This document shows, in pieces, positions 18,394-27,490 of a DNA stretch of 64,000 bases. The stretch comes from CBCXVS01 sp965178525 (GTDB taxonomy: Bacteria > Tectomicrobia > Entotheonellia > Entotheonellales > Entotheonellaceae): assembly GCA_965178525.1 (NCBI GenBank), contig CBCXVS010000002.1, forward strand, positions 1 to 64,000, read 5' to 3'. Both the position numbers and the translations under genes were made by a program. Under the pieces are notes generated by a model. The model saw only the letters and a program-made list of their open reading frames with translations, was not told the origin of the DNA and ran no database searches. Numbering within the stretch: the stretch's first letter is position 1; each line of letters starts with the position of its first letter.

Positions 18394-19782
18394 TCATCGG
18401 CGACGGAGCCAACGCAGGCGCAGCGCCAAGACGATGATGCACGCCGGGGCGACGATGCCGGCCTGGCCAACCCACGTGGCCGCCGCCGCCACCGTGGTCG
18501 GCGAGATGCCCTCGGCGAGCCCAGCCGCGTTCGCCACCAAGCCCGCGGTGGCAGCGCCGAAGGCAACGCCGAGTGACTGCATGGTGGGAATCGAGGACGC
18601 CGTCAGCGCCTGCTCTCCCGGCTGCGCTGCGGCCATGGTCCAGCTACTGATATGCGCGAAGCAGAGGCCGATGCCGCCGCCCACCAAACACAGGGCCGCG
18701 CCCAGGACTGCCAGCGGGCCCGGGACTGCAAAGGCCGCGACGCCCACGACACCACCAGTCATGATCACGGGACCCAGCAGGACCACGAGGTGCACACGGC
18801 GGTCCTGCAGACCGGCGCTCAACAGGGCCATGACGGTCCAGGCGATGGAGAGCATGGCCGTGAAGTATCCGGCCTGCAGCAGGGAGACGCCATAGAGCAC
18901 TTGGATCACCAGGGGCATAAACACGGTGATCTGGCTCGTTGTCATGCCATACAGAAAGAATATCCAGTAGCCTGTGCCCACTTGCGTGTGGAGCGATAAA
19001 GGGCGAGAGGGAAACAGGCGGTTGGCGACGTGCCGGTCGAGCCGAAAGGTCGTGCCGATGAGGAGACATGCCGCTACGAGGAACCCGAGCCGCCATCCTA
19101 GGAACGCGACTTGACCACTACAGGCCACGGCGATCACACCGGTGCCGAGGAAAAGTAAGCGGAGCATCGGCAAGCGCTCGCCCCTCCCTTGCCGTGGCAT
19201 GGGCGGCAGGGTGGACCAAGCTAGGATGCTGAGCAGGAGCAGCACCGGTGTCGAAGCCCAAAAGGCGCCACGCCACCAGCCGCTGTCGGCAAACACGCCG
19301 CCAATCATAGGGCCAATCAAGGCTGCGACGCCCCACATGCCAGAGATGGCGGAGAGGATGCGAGGCCGCAGGGACTCGTCATAGAGTTCACTGATCATGC
19401 TGTACGATAAGGCAATCAGGAGGCCGCTCCCCACACCTTGGAACGTGCGGGCGACGAGCAACACGGCAAAGTGTGGCGCTAGCGCGCATCCCACCGCGCC
19501 CGCGAGATAGATCAGCGCCCCCAGCATATACCCGTAACGCAGATCGAGCCGCGCCTTGATCAGCCCGCCACAGGCGGTGCCCATGATCGACGCGATGATA
19601 TAGAGCATGGTGGACCAGGTGTAAAAAGCTGCCCCCCCGAGGTCCGCCACGACGGAGGGAAAGACGGTGGAAACAATGAAGAGGCCGATCGCATGCACGC
19701 CGATGCTGAGGGTGAGCAGCACGGTGTGGGACAGACGACGGCCGTGAAAGAGAGTCGACCAGGAGGCGGGAGCCGTTGCCAT
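18394..19782 (-). CDS. MFS transporter (probable multidrug-type exporter)
   Basis: The 462-residue integral membrane protein has 12-14 hydrophobic segments and the drug:H+ antiporter motifs of the major facilitator superfamily: GLIKARLDLRYGYMLGALIY in the loop between helices 2 and 3, and GVGSGLLIALSYSMISELYD in helix 5. This is the range for DHA2-like exporters. It is divergent from the SufR/DeoR-like regulator at 19888. The 105-bp region between them contains two operator-like dyads, so the regulator probably controls it. Downstream (18112-18393) there is no gene. The substrate cannot be inferred. Confidence 0.9.
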   Translation of the reverse strand: MATAPASWSTLFHGRRLSHTVLLTLSIGVHAIGLFIVSTVFPSVVADLGGAAFYTWSTMLYIIASIMGTACGGLIKARLDLRYGYMLGALIYLAGAVGCALAPHFAVLLVARTFQGVGSGLLIALSYSMISELYDESLRPRILSAISGMWGVAALIGPMIGGVFADSGWWRGAFWASTPVLLLLSILAWSTLPPMPRQGRGERLPMLRLLFLGTGVIAVACSGQVAFLGWRLGFLVAACLLIGTTFRLDRHVANRLFPSRPLSLHTQVGTGYWIFFLYGMTTSQITVFMPLVIQVLYGVSLLQAGYFTAMLSIAWTVMALLSAGLQDRRVHLVVLLGPVIMTGGVVGVAAFAVPGPLAVLGAALCLVGGGIGLCFAHISSWTMAAAQPGEQALTASSIPTMQSLGVAFGAATAGLVANAAGLAEGISPTTVAAAATWVGQAGIVAPACIIVLALRLRWLRRR

Positions 19783-19810
19783 GGGGGATGCCTTTATCGA
19801 TTGGCCGAGT

Positions 19811-19832
19811 TTATAAAGAAAAATCTTTATAA
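19811..19832. promoter_or_regulatory. Operator-like inverted repeat 1 between MFS gene and regulator
   Basis: TTATAAAGA and TCTTTATAA form a perfect 9-bp dyad around AAAA. It sits 29 bp upstream of the MFS start in AT-rich promoter sequence. The core TAAAGA-N4-TCTTTA is repeated at 19861-19876. Confidence 0.75.
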
Positions 19833-19860
19833 AATAATATACCTCTCAAGCTTGACTTTG

Positions 19861-19876
19861 TAAAGATTTCTCTTTA
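19861..19876. promoter_or_regulatory. Operator-like inverted repeat 2 upstream of the regulator
   Basis: TAAAGA and TCTTTA form a 6-bp dyad around TTTC, the same core as at 19811-19832. It ends 11 bp before the regulator ATG at 19888, well placed for autorepression. Confidence 0.7.
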
Positions 19877-19887
19877 ATTTAAAGCGT

Positions 19888-20500
19888 ATGGATACGACAT
19901 CGCACAAAAAACCGGCCACCATTCGCACCCGCCGCGCCATCGTACACCTGCTGAAGCAAGAGGGCCCACTCGACGCGCAGGCGCTGGCGGCACGCCTGCA
20001 TCTCTCGGCCATGGCGGTGCGGCAGCATCTGTACGCCCTGCACGATGAGCAGCTCGTGAGCTACCATGAAGAACCTCGGGCCATGGGGCGTCCGGCCAAG
20101 CTCTGGCAGCTCACCGCTGCCGCGGATCGATTCTTTCCCGACGGCTACGCCGAATTGACCCTCAATCTGGTTTCCTCAGTGACCGAAGCCTTTGGCAAGG
20201 CGGGGTTAGACCAGCTCTTAAGCATTCGCACGCAACAGCAAATCGCCACCTACAGCGCCCGCATGGCGTCCGGTGAAACGCTCCGACAACGGCTCGAAAC
20301 CCTGGCCGCTATTCGGACCGAGGAAGGATACATGGCAGACGTGCAAGCGCTGCAGGATGGGGTTTTCTTACTGATCGAGAGGCACTGTCCGATCTGTGCC
20401 GTGGCGACCGCATGCACGGGGCTGTGCGGCAAAGAACTGGAACTGTTTCAAGCGGTCTTGGGGCCCGATGTAGAGATCGAACGCACGGAACATATGGTGG
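19888..20500 (+). CDS. SufR-like winged-helix regulator with Cys cluster, truncated by assembly gap
   Basis: This is a DNA-binding transcription factor with an N-terminal winged helix (residues about 12-75: AIVHLLKQEGPLDAQALAAR, LHLSAMAVRQHLYALHDEQL, RAMGRPAKLWQLT). A C-terminal cysteine cluster follows (CPICAVATACTGLCGKELEL), which in SufR-type repressors binds an iron-sulphur cluster. The reading frame enters ten Ns at 20501 just after EHMV, where relatives continue with a short Cys-containing tail, so the real 3' end is unknown. Two TAAAGA-N4-TCTTTA dyads lie in its shared promoter with the MFS gene, implying autoregulation and control of the exporter in response to redox or iron-sulphur status. 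That signal is inferred from the family. Confidence 0.85.
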
Positions 20501-20510
20501 NNNNNNNNNN
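20501..20510. other. Assembly gap (10 N)
   Basis: Ten undetermined bases mark a scaffold join of unknown true length. The regulator gene enters it from the left; what follows does not continue the protein convincingly. Confidence 0.98.
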
Positions 20511-20523
20511 CGAGCGCCTCGGC

Positions 20524-20543
20524 AGGCTAGGCCGGCCTAGCCT
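20524..20543. repeat. Perfect 20-bp palindrome beside the gap
   Basis: AGGCTAGGCC is followed directly by its reverse complement GGCCTAGCCT. It may be a terminator stem between the convergent regulator and deaminase genes, and such a structure could also explain why the assembly broke here. Confidence 0.6.
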
Positions 20544-20620
20544 CTGCTATGCTAGCTAGAAGGTGTCATCGAGCCCCAGCGTGACGTGATGAGAGGGGCA
20601 TGCAGCGGGAAGCTGCCCGG

Positions 20621-21973
20621 TTACCGAACCGGCGGCCGCCGGGTTCCCAGACGAAACCGGCGCGGGTCGCCCAGGCGTTCGGCCAGCGCCTCGGCCTCGA
20701 AATGCGTGTGCGTCAACACCCAGTCGATCTCGGCGCCCAAAGGCGAATTAAAAATACCCGGATCATCGGCGCCAATGGCCAGATTGACGGACGAGCGCAG
20801 AAAACGGTGTACGGGATGCAACTCGGGCGCGGGCACCCCGCCGATACGGAGGTTTGAGGTCGGGCAGGATTCGATCACCGTCCCCAGCTCGGCCAGGCTG
20901 TCGAGGACGAAATCCTGCCGCCGCGCCGCGTCGAGGCGTTCCGGCGTGTAGGGCCGGTGCACGGAGGCATCCAATGGCTGGTGTAGTAGGATATCCCGCT
21001 CGCGCTCCAGGTCGTCACGGTCGATCGGGATCCCGTAGGCGGCCAGCGCATCCTGGTAGGTCAAATCATAGGCAATCTGGTCCAGGCGTTCCCGCACGAA
21101 CTCCGTTTCATGCGCCTGCGGACGGTGCCTCACGGCCACCGCCGGATCGAGGCCGAGCGCGATGGCGTGCCCAAGGCGGCGCGCGCCCATCTCGGCGACT
21201 TCGTAGCACCAGCGCACGGCGCTTTCGAGCGATTTATCGAAATAGCTTTCCCCGAGGTGATACACGATCTCCAAGGCCCGTTCCGGACGGGCCAGATTGT
21301 CCGCTTCCAGGTGCCGGAAAAGGTCGCGTATGAGCTCCGGGGGATAGCCTTCTTCAACATGACAGAAATCCACGCCAACAATCGTGGGAATCAGCTCCGG
21401 ATTCTCATCGAAGAGACGTTGCACGAGCGCGTATTGACCTAGGGGCGCCCAGCGCGGCAGGCTGATAATATATCGCGCGATCAGACCGTTACGGCTGGCG
21501 TCGCGCATGGCGCGCGCCGTGTTGCGGTGAAAGTGGAGAAAGCCCTCGGGATCTTCCACCCCTTGGCCGTACAGGCCGCGGTATTCGACGTAATCGAGCC
21601 CTTCCTGCCGATGGCGGTCGGTGATCCGCTGCAACACCGCGTCGTGCCGTTGCAACACATCGCGCCAGTAGCGGTAGACACAGATTAAAAAATTAAACTT
21701 GGCCAGGAAACGCCCAAAATCCCCGCCGTCGGCCTGGTCGTAGACATACGCCTGCTGGAAACGCTGCCAGCCCGCGTCCCCCTGCAGGGCGTCCCGATAC
21801 AACGCTTGGGGATCGGGCCGCGTCCCAAATGCCTGTTGGTGACTGTCAATGAACAGGTCCCAATCGATCTCGTGGTAGACATCCTTGCCCAATTCCAGCA
21901 GGTCTTCAGCATAGATGCACCCCCCAGTATGAACGTGGAGTTCACAGCCTTTGAGCGGGTCGAGTGGTGTCAT
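20621..21973 (-). CDS. Adenosine deaminase-superfamily amidohydrolase
   Basis: The 450-residue metal-dependent hydrolase has the adenosine deaminase signature in order. ELHVHTGG near the N-terminus gives zinc ligands H13 and H15. YHLGESY corresponds to the HxGE block with the catalytic Glu. RRLGHAIALG carries the third His, ESCPTSNLRIGG is the conserved E-x-C-P-x-S-N segment, and AIGADDPGIF supplies the Asp pair. It is longer than typical bacterial Add (about 330-350 residues), with an insertion after the first motif, so the natural substrate may not be adenosine. The ATG at 21973 follows TAGGATACGCC. The gene stands alone next to the assembly gap. Confidence 0.85.
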   Translation of the reverse strand: MTPLDPLKGCELHVHTGGCIYAEDLLELGKDVYHEIDWDLFIDSHQQAFGTRPDPQALYRDALQGDAGWQRFQQAYVYDQADGGDFGRFLAKFNFLICVYRYWRDVLQRHDAVLQRITDRHRQEGLDYVEYRGLYGQGVEDPEGFLHFHRNTARAMRDASRNGLIARYIISLPRWAPLGQYALVQRLFDENPELIPTIVGVDFCHVEEGYPPELIRDLFRHLEADNLARPERALEIVYHLGESYFDKSLESAVRWCYEVAEMGARRLGHAIALGLDPAVAVRHRPQAHETEFVRERLDQIAYDLTYQDALAAYGIPIDRDDLERERDILLHQPLDASVHRPYTPERLDAARRQDFVLDSLAELGTVIESCPTSNLRIGGVPAPELHPVHRFLRSSVNLAIGADDPGIFNSPLGAEIDWVLTHTHFEAEALAERLGDPRRFRLGTRRPPVR

Positions 21974-22184
21974 GGCGTATCCTATGGTGCAAAAGGGTTG
22001 CGTCGTTGACGGCATGCCAGGAGCCATCAGCCTACCATGATACCAGCAGCAGCCCCTGGGTTGCCAGCCGCGCCTGCCGCCGCGATTCATGCCGCCGGCT
22101 ACGCCGGCGCATGAATCGCTTTCCCGGACAGGAAAGGACGAGAAGCGTCGTGCAGATGTACTGCCACTGCAAGACCACATGATT

Positions 22185-22680
22185 TTTTTTGACCGTTTAA
22201 CAGGTATGTATCCGAAAGATATAACTATACAACTATTCCACATTAAATATCACATTTGAATTTCAAAAAATAGTATTCTATATGATATTCATATTAGAAA
22301 ATTTCTAAAAGATATATAGTTAATTATTTAGATTTATTTATATAAGATCACCGTTATTACAATAATTAATTGTATAAAAAATTTTAATTGACAATTTTAC
22401 ATATACAATTATGATTAATTTTCAGAAATATAAGAAATAGGATGAGTTTTGTACCAGTTTAGCTGGTGGATCTGGCTACAAAATACAGAGAAAATCAGGC
22501 CAAATTAGATATTTTGATTGATTTGACCTGATGTCACGCTCACTGATTGAGTAACTATGATAAGGATATAACAATACGGATATGGCTTGCCCTTCATGAC
22601 ACCAGCTCTATTCAGGAAGGCGTAAAGAGATAGGTTCCTTGCCTATCTTGATCGGACCGCAACCATCAAAGGAGTTTAGT
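22185..22680. other. AT-rich non-coding island
   Basis: From about 22190 to 22560 the sequence is strongly AT-rich, unlike everything around it, and holds no gene. It contains an inverted repeat at 22495-22531 (TCAGGCCAAAT ... ATTTGACCTGA, 10 of 11 paired). The right end (22660-22680) is the ribosome-binding region of the amine oxidase remnant. Confidence 0.65.
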
Positions 22681-23482
22681 ATGACGGAATCCACGGGTCA
22701 TGTGACGCGGCGTCAGTTTGTCAAAGGGATGGGCGCGATCGGTGGCGCCGGAGCCGCCTACCACGCGTTGACGGCGATGGGCTTACTCGATATTCCACCC
22801 GCTTCTGCCAGGGCGCAGCCTCTGCCGAAGACCAGCCTCGACGGCGTCGAGATCGTTGTGATCGGGTCTGGCCTCGCCGGCCTGTGTGCGGCCTACCAGG
22901 CGGCCAACCCGTGTGATCCTGCGTGGTATTGAGAATACGCCAGCTTGTAAGGTTGGCTGGCAGGCCAGGAGCCGATTCTGGCAGGAGGAGAACCAGATCT
23001 ATGGGGGGATCAGTTGGACCTCGGACATCATCAGTGAAATGTGGTATCCGTCCTCGGGTTTCAACGACGACACGGGCGTGCTTACCGGCACATACAATCG
23101 TGGAACGAAAGCGGCTGCGTTCCAGCAGAAAACACGGGCGGAGCGCATCGAGGCGGCGCTAGCCGGCGGCGAAAAGCTCCATCCGGGCTTCCGTGACAAA
23201 GTCTATGCGGACACCGGACTCACCATCGCCTGGGAGAAAATGCCATATCAGGTTGGCGGCTGGGCCAGCGACACGGCGGAGGATCAGCCGGCACTCTATC
23301 GGCAGCTGAATGCTCTCAACCCAGTGGGTAATAAGGTTTATCTCGCCGGGGATTATTTCAGCTATATGCCGGGCTGGCAACAGGGCGCGTTGGATTCGGC
23401 GCATCTGGCGACGAACCTCATCGCGCGGCGCGTAGCGAGAACAAGGCCGACGCCGAAGTCGCGGCAGATGAGCCGGCATTAG
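22681..23482 (+). pseudogene. Tat-exported flavin amine oxidase with internal deletion
   Basis: The 5' part encodes a twin-arginine signal (VTRRQFVKGMGAIGGAGAAY) and the FAD-binding start VEIVVIGSGLAGLCAAYQ, then reaches a stop at 22930. In another frame the C-terminal third continues (NQIYGGISWTSDIISEMWYP, TIAWEKMPYQVGGWASDT) and ends with the flavin-closing segment KVYLAGDYFSYMPGWQQGAL. About 250-300 central residues are missing between these pieces, so this is a deletion plus frameshift rather than a simple point error. The ancestor was a periplasmic FAD-dependent amine or amino-acid oxidase. The di-haem oxidoreductase gene follows on the same strand and may once have worked with it. Confidence 0.8.
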
Positions 23483-23643
23483 CCACGCTGCGGCGGCCTT
23501 TGGGCAACGGGATTCCTGCTTTTGTGCGCTCCTGATGTCTCGGCAAAATGCCTTTGTTTTCGTCTACAACGCTCCGATGCAATCGCCCGCGGGTCTACCT
23601 TGGGCCTAGTGGTAACGGTGTCGGAGCACTGGAGAAAGGATGA

Positions 23644-25419
23644 ATGATGCGACGAGATGGAAACATGTATCCGGTTCGATGTGGCGCGGTTATCGCCTGC
23701 GGTTGCTTGCTACTACTTGGTATCGCAACCGCGTTGGCGCAGCCCCGCACGGTCACGCCCGAGGTGAGTATTCGCCAGGACAAGGCGTCAAACACGCCAC
23801 TGCCGAAGATTCTCGAATCCGGCAGGCAATTCTTTGCCTTGCCCTACCGCGGTACCCATCTGCAGGTTGATGTGACGCCGGAGCAGACCATTACCGACGG
23901 TGAAGGCGAGGGGGCCGAGGGGCCAAGGGCGAAGCAGATGGCGGCAACCTGGCCGAACTGGGACGCCGACCCGCCTTCCACCCAAATGCCTTTTCTGCGC
24001 TTCAATGGTCTTGACGCGCAGAGTTGTTTTGAATGCCACAACTCGGCGGGGGTGTACACGCCTCGCGGCGCTTCCGCCGAGACCATTAAACCCGGTGGTC
24101 TCGGCGGCGGTGGCGGCTTCTCGGTCGCGCTGTTCGTGAACGCCGAATGGCCGTGGCCGCAGAAGCCGAACTGGCGGATAATGAATATCATCCGCAAATC
24201 ACCACATGTATTCGGTTCGGGCTATTTGCAGCGTGTGGCAAGAGAGATGAGCCAAGACCTGATTGGCATCAAGACAAGGGCTCTAAACAAGGCGATGCTG
24301 AATCCGGGGACGACTTTCCGTGCGCCTCTCGAGAGCAAAGGGGTGAAGTTTGGCTGGATTTCGGTCAGGTGTCCGGTTGCGAAGTGTGCAGAACCCGAGT
24401 TCGAGACCCAAGAGATCGAGGGCGTGTCGCCGGATCTGATCGTCCGGCCGTTCCAGAGCAAAGGGATCGCTGCTACCTTGCGGCGTTTCGTCACGACCGC
24501 CCTCAACACCCACTCCAGCATGCAGGTCGTAGAGATCGTTGGCACGAACAATGACTGCGACAAAGATGGTCTCGTCAACGAAATGGCAGTGGACCTGAGT
24601 CGCCGCGGCAAGCCCGAAGTCGAGGTTGCGGTACAACAGTCATTGGGTAACGTCCTCGCGTTGACGGCCTTCAACGCCATGGTACGGCCACCGATGCAGG
24701 TCAACTCGGAAGGTGTGCAGAAGGGCCGGAAATTGTTCGAGCACGTCGGCTGTGATTCCTGCCATGTGCCGGAACTTTCCATCAGAAACCCATTACTGCA
24801 CATCGAGTTGCGCGATTCGGCCACGGAGACGGAGAAGATATCGAAAGAGGAACTCTGCAAGAGAATGAGCAACCCTCTACTGGGTAGTAACACGGTGAAT
24901 TTGGCGGAGGAACACCCGTCTGAGGTATATGCCAAGAAGACCTCGGAGAATCCAACGCCTGAGTGCCAGGAGGGTTATTACTGCATCAAGCTCAGCGCGT
25001 CCGGCTCGGATTTACCTCCTGATGTCCTGCCGCGTCTACCCCAATCCTCAGATGGCTCTATCCGTGTGCCTCTCTACAGTGACCTGAAGCGGCACCGGAT
25101 GGGCGATAACTTGGCGCAGGCGGGACCGGAGCAGGGCACCGATGACCCCCGCATCCCGCCGGTGCCGAACAATGAGTGGCTGACCTCCAAGCTCTGGGGC
25201 GTTGCTGACGCCAGCCTCTGGCTGCACGACGGCCGGGCCCGCACCCTCGAGGAGGCGATCCTCTGGCACGAAGGGGAGAACAGCGAGGCGAATCACGTCA
25301 TCGAGAAATACAAGACGTTAAAGATGGAGGAAAAACAGCTCATTATCACGTTTCTGGAGAGTCTGCGCCTGCCCTTCCCTGGCGGCACATCCCGAGTTGC
25401 TACCGGACACACGCCCTAA
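23644..25419 (+). CDS. Di-haem oxidoreductase (putative thiol oxidoreductase, DHOR family)
   Basis: The 591-residue periplasmic c-type cytochrome has a signal peptide (about residues 12-32, AVIACGCLLLLGIATALA). Two haem-binding CxxCH motifs are present: CFECHN in the first third and CDSCHV around residue 372. The C-terminal block WLTSKLWGVADASLWLHDGR and TLEEAILWHEGE is the hallmark of the DHOR (PF06537-type) family, distantly related to MauG/CcpA di-haem peroxidases. Family members are annotated as putative thiol oxidoreductases or peroxidases without firm substrate. The ATG at 23644 follows GGAGAAAGG. Haem attachment would need the cytochrome c maturation system, not in this window. It lies downstream of the deleted amine oxidase. 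Confidence 0.88.
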   Translation: MMRRDGNMYPVRCGAVIACGCLLLLGIATALAQPRTVTPEVSIRQDKASNTPLPKILESGRQFFALPYRGTHLQVDVTPEQTITDGEGEGAEGPRAKQMAATWPNWDADPPSTQMPFLRFNGLDAQSCFECHNSAGVYTPRGASAETIKPGGLGGGGGFSVALFVNAEWPWPQKPNWRIMNIIRKSPHVFGSGYLQRVAREMSQDLIGIKTRALNKAMLNPGTTFRAPLESKGVKFGWISVRCPVAKCAEPEFETQEIEGVSPDLIVRPFQSKGIAATLRRFVTTALNTHSSMQVVEIVGTNNDCDKDGLVNEMAVDLSRRGKPEVEVAVQQSLGNVLALTAFNAMVRPPMQVNSEGVQKGRKLFEHVGCDSCHVPELSIRNPLLHIELRDSATETEKISKEELCKRMSNPLLGSNTVNLAEEHPSEVYAKKTSENPTPECQEGYYCIKLSASGSDLPPDVLPRLPQSSDGSIRVPLYSDLKRHRMGDNLAQAGPEQGTDDPRIPPVPNNEWLTSKLWGVADASLWLHDGRARTLEEAILWHEGENSEANHVIEKYKTLKMEEKQLIITFLESLRLPFPGGTSRVATGHTP

Positions 25420-25526
25420 CGCACGTTGAAATGCACACGTGAGAGAGATTGCCGCATCGTATACGCCCTCTGCATGTCACGATCAAACGAGGGGGCATCG
25501 GCGATGCATGACAACCTTCGCCGGGA

Positions 25527-25558
25527 AAACACGGGGTCTGCATCCAGACCCCGTGTTT
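25527..25558. terminator. Strong 14-bp stem-loop
   Basis: AAACACGGGGTCTG and CAGACCCCGTGTTT are exact reverse complements around the loop CATC, ending in TTT on the plus strand and AAA at the other side. It lies 108 bp after the di-haem oxidoreductase stop and could terminate transcription in either direction. Confidence 0.6.
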
Positions 25559-25587
25559 ACGGATCAAAACCGGAAAGCGAGAACGAC

Positions 25588-25767
25588 ATGAGACGTATGA
25601 CGATCGGTTGCGCCGCCGCGTTGTTCCTGATCCTGGTACTGGGGTTTGGCATGGCCGCTGGTCAAAAAAACGAGTCACGATGTACAACCGCTACGCCAGC
25701 CAGCCCCGCCGCCATAAAGGCGTTTCTCGACTCCCTCTTTACATTTTTTTGGAATAGCTGCCATTGA
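25588..25767 (+). CDS. Possible small secreted peptide (59 aa)
   Basis: The frame from ATG 25588 gives MRRMTIGCAAALFLILVLGF then GMAAGQKNESRC and ends FLDSLFTFFWNSCH. The first 25 residues look like a signal peptide cleaved after MAAG or so, leaving about 35 residues with two Cys. A purine-rich stretch (GAAAGCGAGAACG) precedes the start. No family was recognised and length alone does not prove it is a gene. It follows the 25527-25558 hairpin, so it would need its own promoter. Confidence 0.4.
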   Translation: MRRMTIGCAAALFLILVLGFGMAAGQKNESRCTTATPASPAAIKAFLDSLFTFFWNSCH

Positions 25768-26065
25768 TTTTCTTCCTCGTCCCGCTGCCTCCGTTCTTCT
25801 CGCCTGATTATGATCGTATCTCGCCGGCACGGGTCTCATGCGAGACAGACGCCCATACTCCCGTGCCAGGACGCCTGTGAAAAGCCTCTTGCCCTCGCTG
25901 CCAACCCGTTTTACTCTAGTACGGCGCACCGCAAATCATGTACCTCTGGCAAATCCTGATTTTGTTAGCCTTGCGGTGCTCAAAGGGATAACTTACTTCC
26001 GCCGGCCTGTACTCGCACAAGACTCGGTGGCAGTCTGGCATACCGACTTGACATAGGAGCGCTAT

Positions 26066-26764
26066 ATGAAAAACAAGATCTACAAGAGTTTCGATGCTGC
26101 CGTGGCAGATATTCCCGATGGGATCACGTTCATGTCGCCCGGATTCGGCAACGTGGGTGTCCCGCGCAACCTCCTGGTGGCGCTGCACAAACAGGGGGCC
26201 AAAAACCTCACCGGTATCTCCAACAATGCCGGCCGTCCTGAGCGGAGCCTGGACGTCGGGATGCTCGTCGAGGATGGCCGGGTGAAGAAAATGATCTGTG
26301 CGTTTACGGCCCCGACACACCCGTCGCAGGTGTCGGCATTTGTCAAAATGTACAACAACGACGAAATTGAGGCGGAATTGGTGCCCCAAGGGACTTTAGC
26401 CGAGCGCATGCGGGCGGCAGCAGCCGGGATAGGCGCCTTTTATACACCCACTAGCGTTGGCACGGAATTGGCGGAGGGGAAAGAGCATCGGGAGATTAAC
26501 GGCCGCATGCATGTGTTGGAATATCCGTTGCATGCGGATTACGCCCTGATTCACGCCTGGAAAGCCGATACGCTTGGCAATCTGCAATTTCGTCTGACTC
26601 AACGGAACTTTAATCCGGTGATGGCCATGGCGGCTAAAATTACCATTGTGGAAGTGGAAACCGATATCGTGGAGATTGGAGAGATTGATCCGGATCACGT
26701 CCATGTCCCTGGCGTTTATGTCGATCGGATGGTGAAAATCCCGCCGGATGGGATTTTGGAGTAG
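26066..26764 (+). CDS. 3-oxoacid CoA-transferase, subunit A
   Basis: The 232-residue alpha subunit of a family I CoA-transferase begins MKNKIYKSFDAAVADIPDGI, with the CoA-binding glycine motif FMSPGFGNVGVPRNLLVALH. Further conserved blocks are SNNAGRPERSLDVGMLVEDG and LVPQGTLAERMRAAAAGIGAFYTP, which is diagnostic for SCOT/AtoD-type alpha subunits. It transfers CoA between an acyl-CoA and a 3-oxo acid in the cytoplasm, in ketone-body or short-chain acid use. The ATG at 26066 follows TAGGAGCG. The beta subunit starts 40 bp downstream, so the pair is an operon. The 300 bp upstream hold no gene. Confidence 0.93.
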   Translation: MKNKIYKSFDAAVADIPDGITFMSPGFGNVGVPRNLLVALHKQGAKNLTGISNNAGRPERSLDVGMLVEDGRVKKMICAFTAPTHPSQVSAFVKMYNNDEIEAELVPQGTLAERMRAAAAGIGAFYTPTSVGTELAEGKEHREINGRMHVLEYPLHADYALIHAWKADTLGNLQFRLTQRNFNPVMAMAAKITIVEVETDIVEIGEIDPDHVHVPGVYVDRMVKIPPDGILE

Positions 26765-26804
26765 GGCACGGCATGTCACAACCCATAACGAATGGAGGAA
26801 AACA

Positions 26805-27479
26805 ATGGCGGACAAGCCGAAACTAGCGCGGCAGGCAATGTGTGACCGGTTAGCCATGGAATTTCAGGACGACTGGATCGTCAACCTTGGCGTCGGCATG
26901 CCAACTCTGTGCTCGAACTATGTCGATCCGAGCAAAGACATCATCTTTCATTCCGAAAATGGCGTCATCGGATATGGCCCGTTAGCCGCAGAGGGAAAAG
27001 AAGATAAACACTTGGTGAACGCCGGGGGACAAAACGTCACGTCGAAGCCCGGCATGGCCATTGTGCATCACGCCGATTCCTTTGCTTTGATTCGCGGCGG
27101 TATGATCGATGTGACGGTCCTGGGGGCCTATGAGGTGGCGGAAAACGGCGATTTTGCCAATTGGCGTATCCCGACGCGCAAAGGCGGGGGGATTGGCGGC
27201 GCGATGGACCTGGCAGCCTGTGCCAAGCGCGTCTTTATCGCCATGGAACATACCACACGCGACGGCAAGCCCCGGATCTTAAAACGCTGTCAGCTTCCCA
27301 TCACGGCGCCGGGCGCGGCCAAACTCGTTGCCACTGACCTTGGGCTGTTTGAGATCACCCCGGAAGGATTCACCTTGCGGGAGGTTGCACCCGGATGGAC
27401 GCCGGATGAGATTCAAAGTCTGAGCGAAGCGACGATTACCGTTGCCAACGACCTCAAACCGTTTCGCCTGCGGGATTAA
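26805..27479 (+). CDS. 3-oxoacid CoA-transferase, subunit B
   Basis: The 224-residue beta subunit partners the gene at 26066. The catalytic glutamate lies in FHSENGVIGYGP (the SENG motif, about residue 49), which forms the covalent glutamyl-CoA intermediate. The glycine-rich IPTRKGGGIGGAMDLAACAK and KILKRCQLPITAPGA-type segment (here PRILKRCQLPITAPGAAKLV) complete the family pattern. The ATG at 26805 is chosen for the perfect GGAGGAAAAC before it; reading upstream from 26748 overlaps subunit A. The exact acid substrates cannot be read from the sequence. Confidence 0.93.
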   Translation: MADKPKLARQAMCDRLAMEFQDDWIVNLGVGMPTLCSNYVDPSKDIIFHSENGVIGYGPLAAEGKEDKHLVNAGGQNVTSKPGMAIVHHADSFALIRGGMIDVTVLGAYEVAENGDFANWRIPTRKGGGIGGAMDLAACAKRVFIAMEHTTRDGKPRILKRCQLPITAPGAAKLVATDLGLFEITPEGFTLREVAPGWTPDEIQSLSEATITVANDLKPFRLRD

Positions 27480-27490
27480 GCCGCTGGCCA

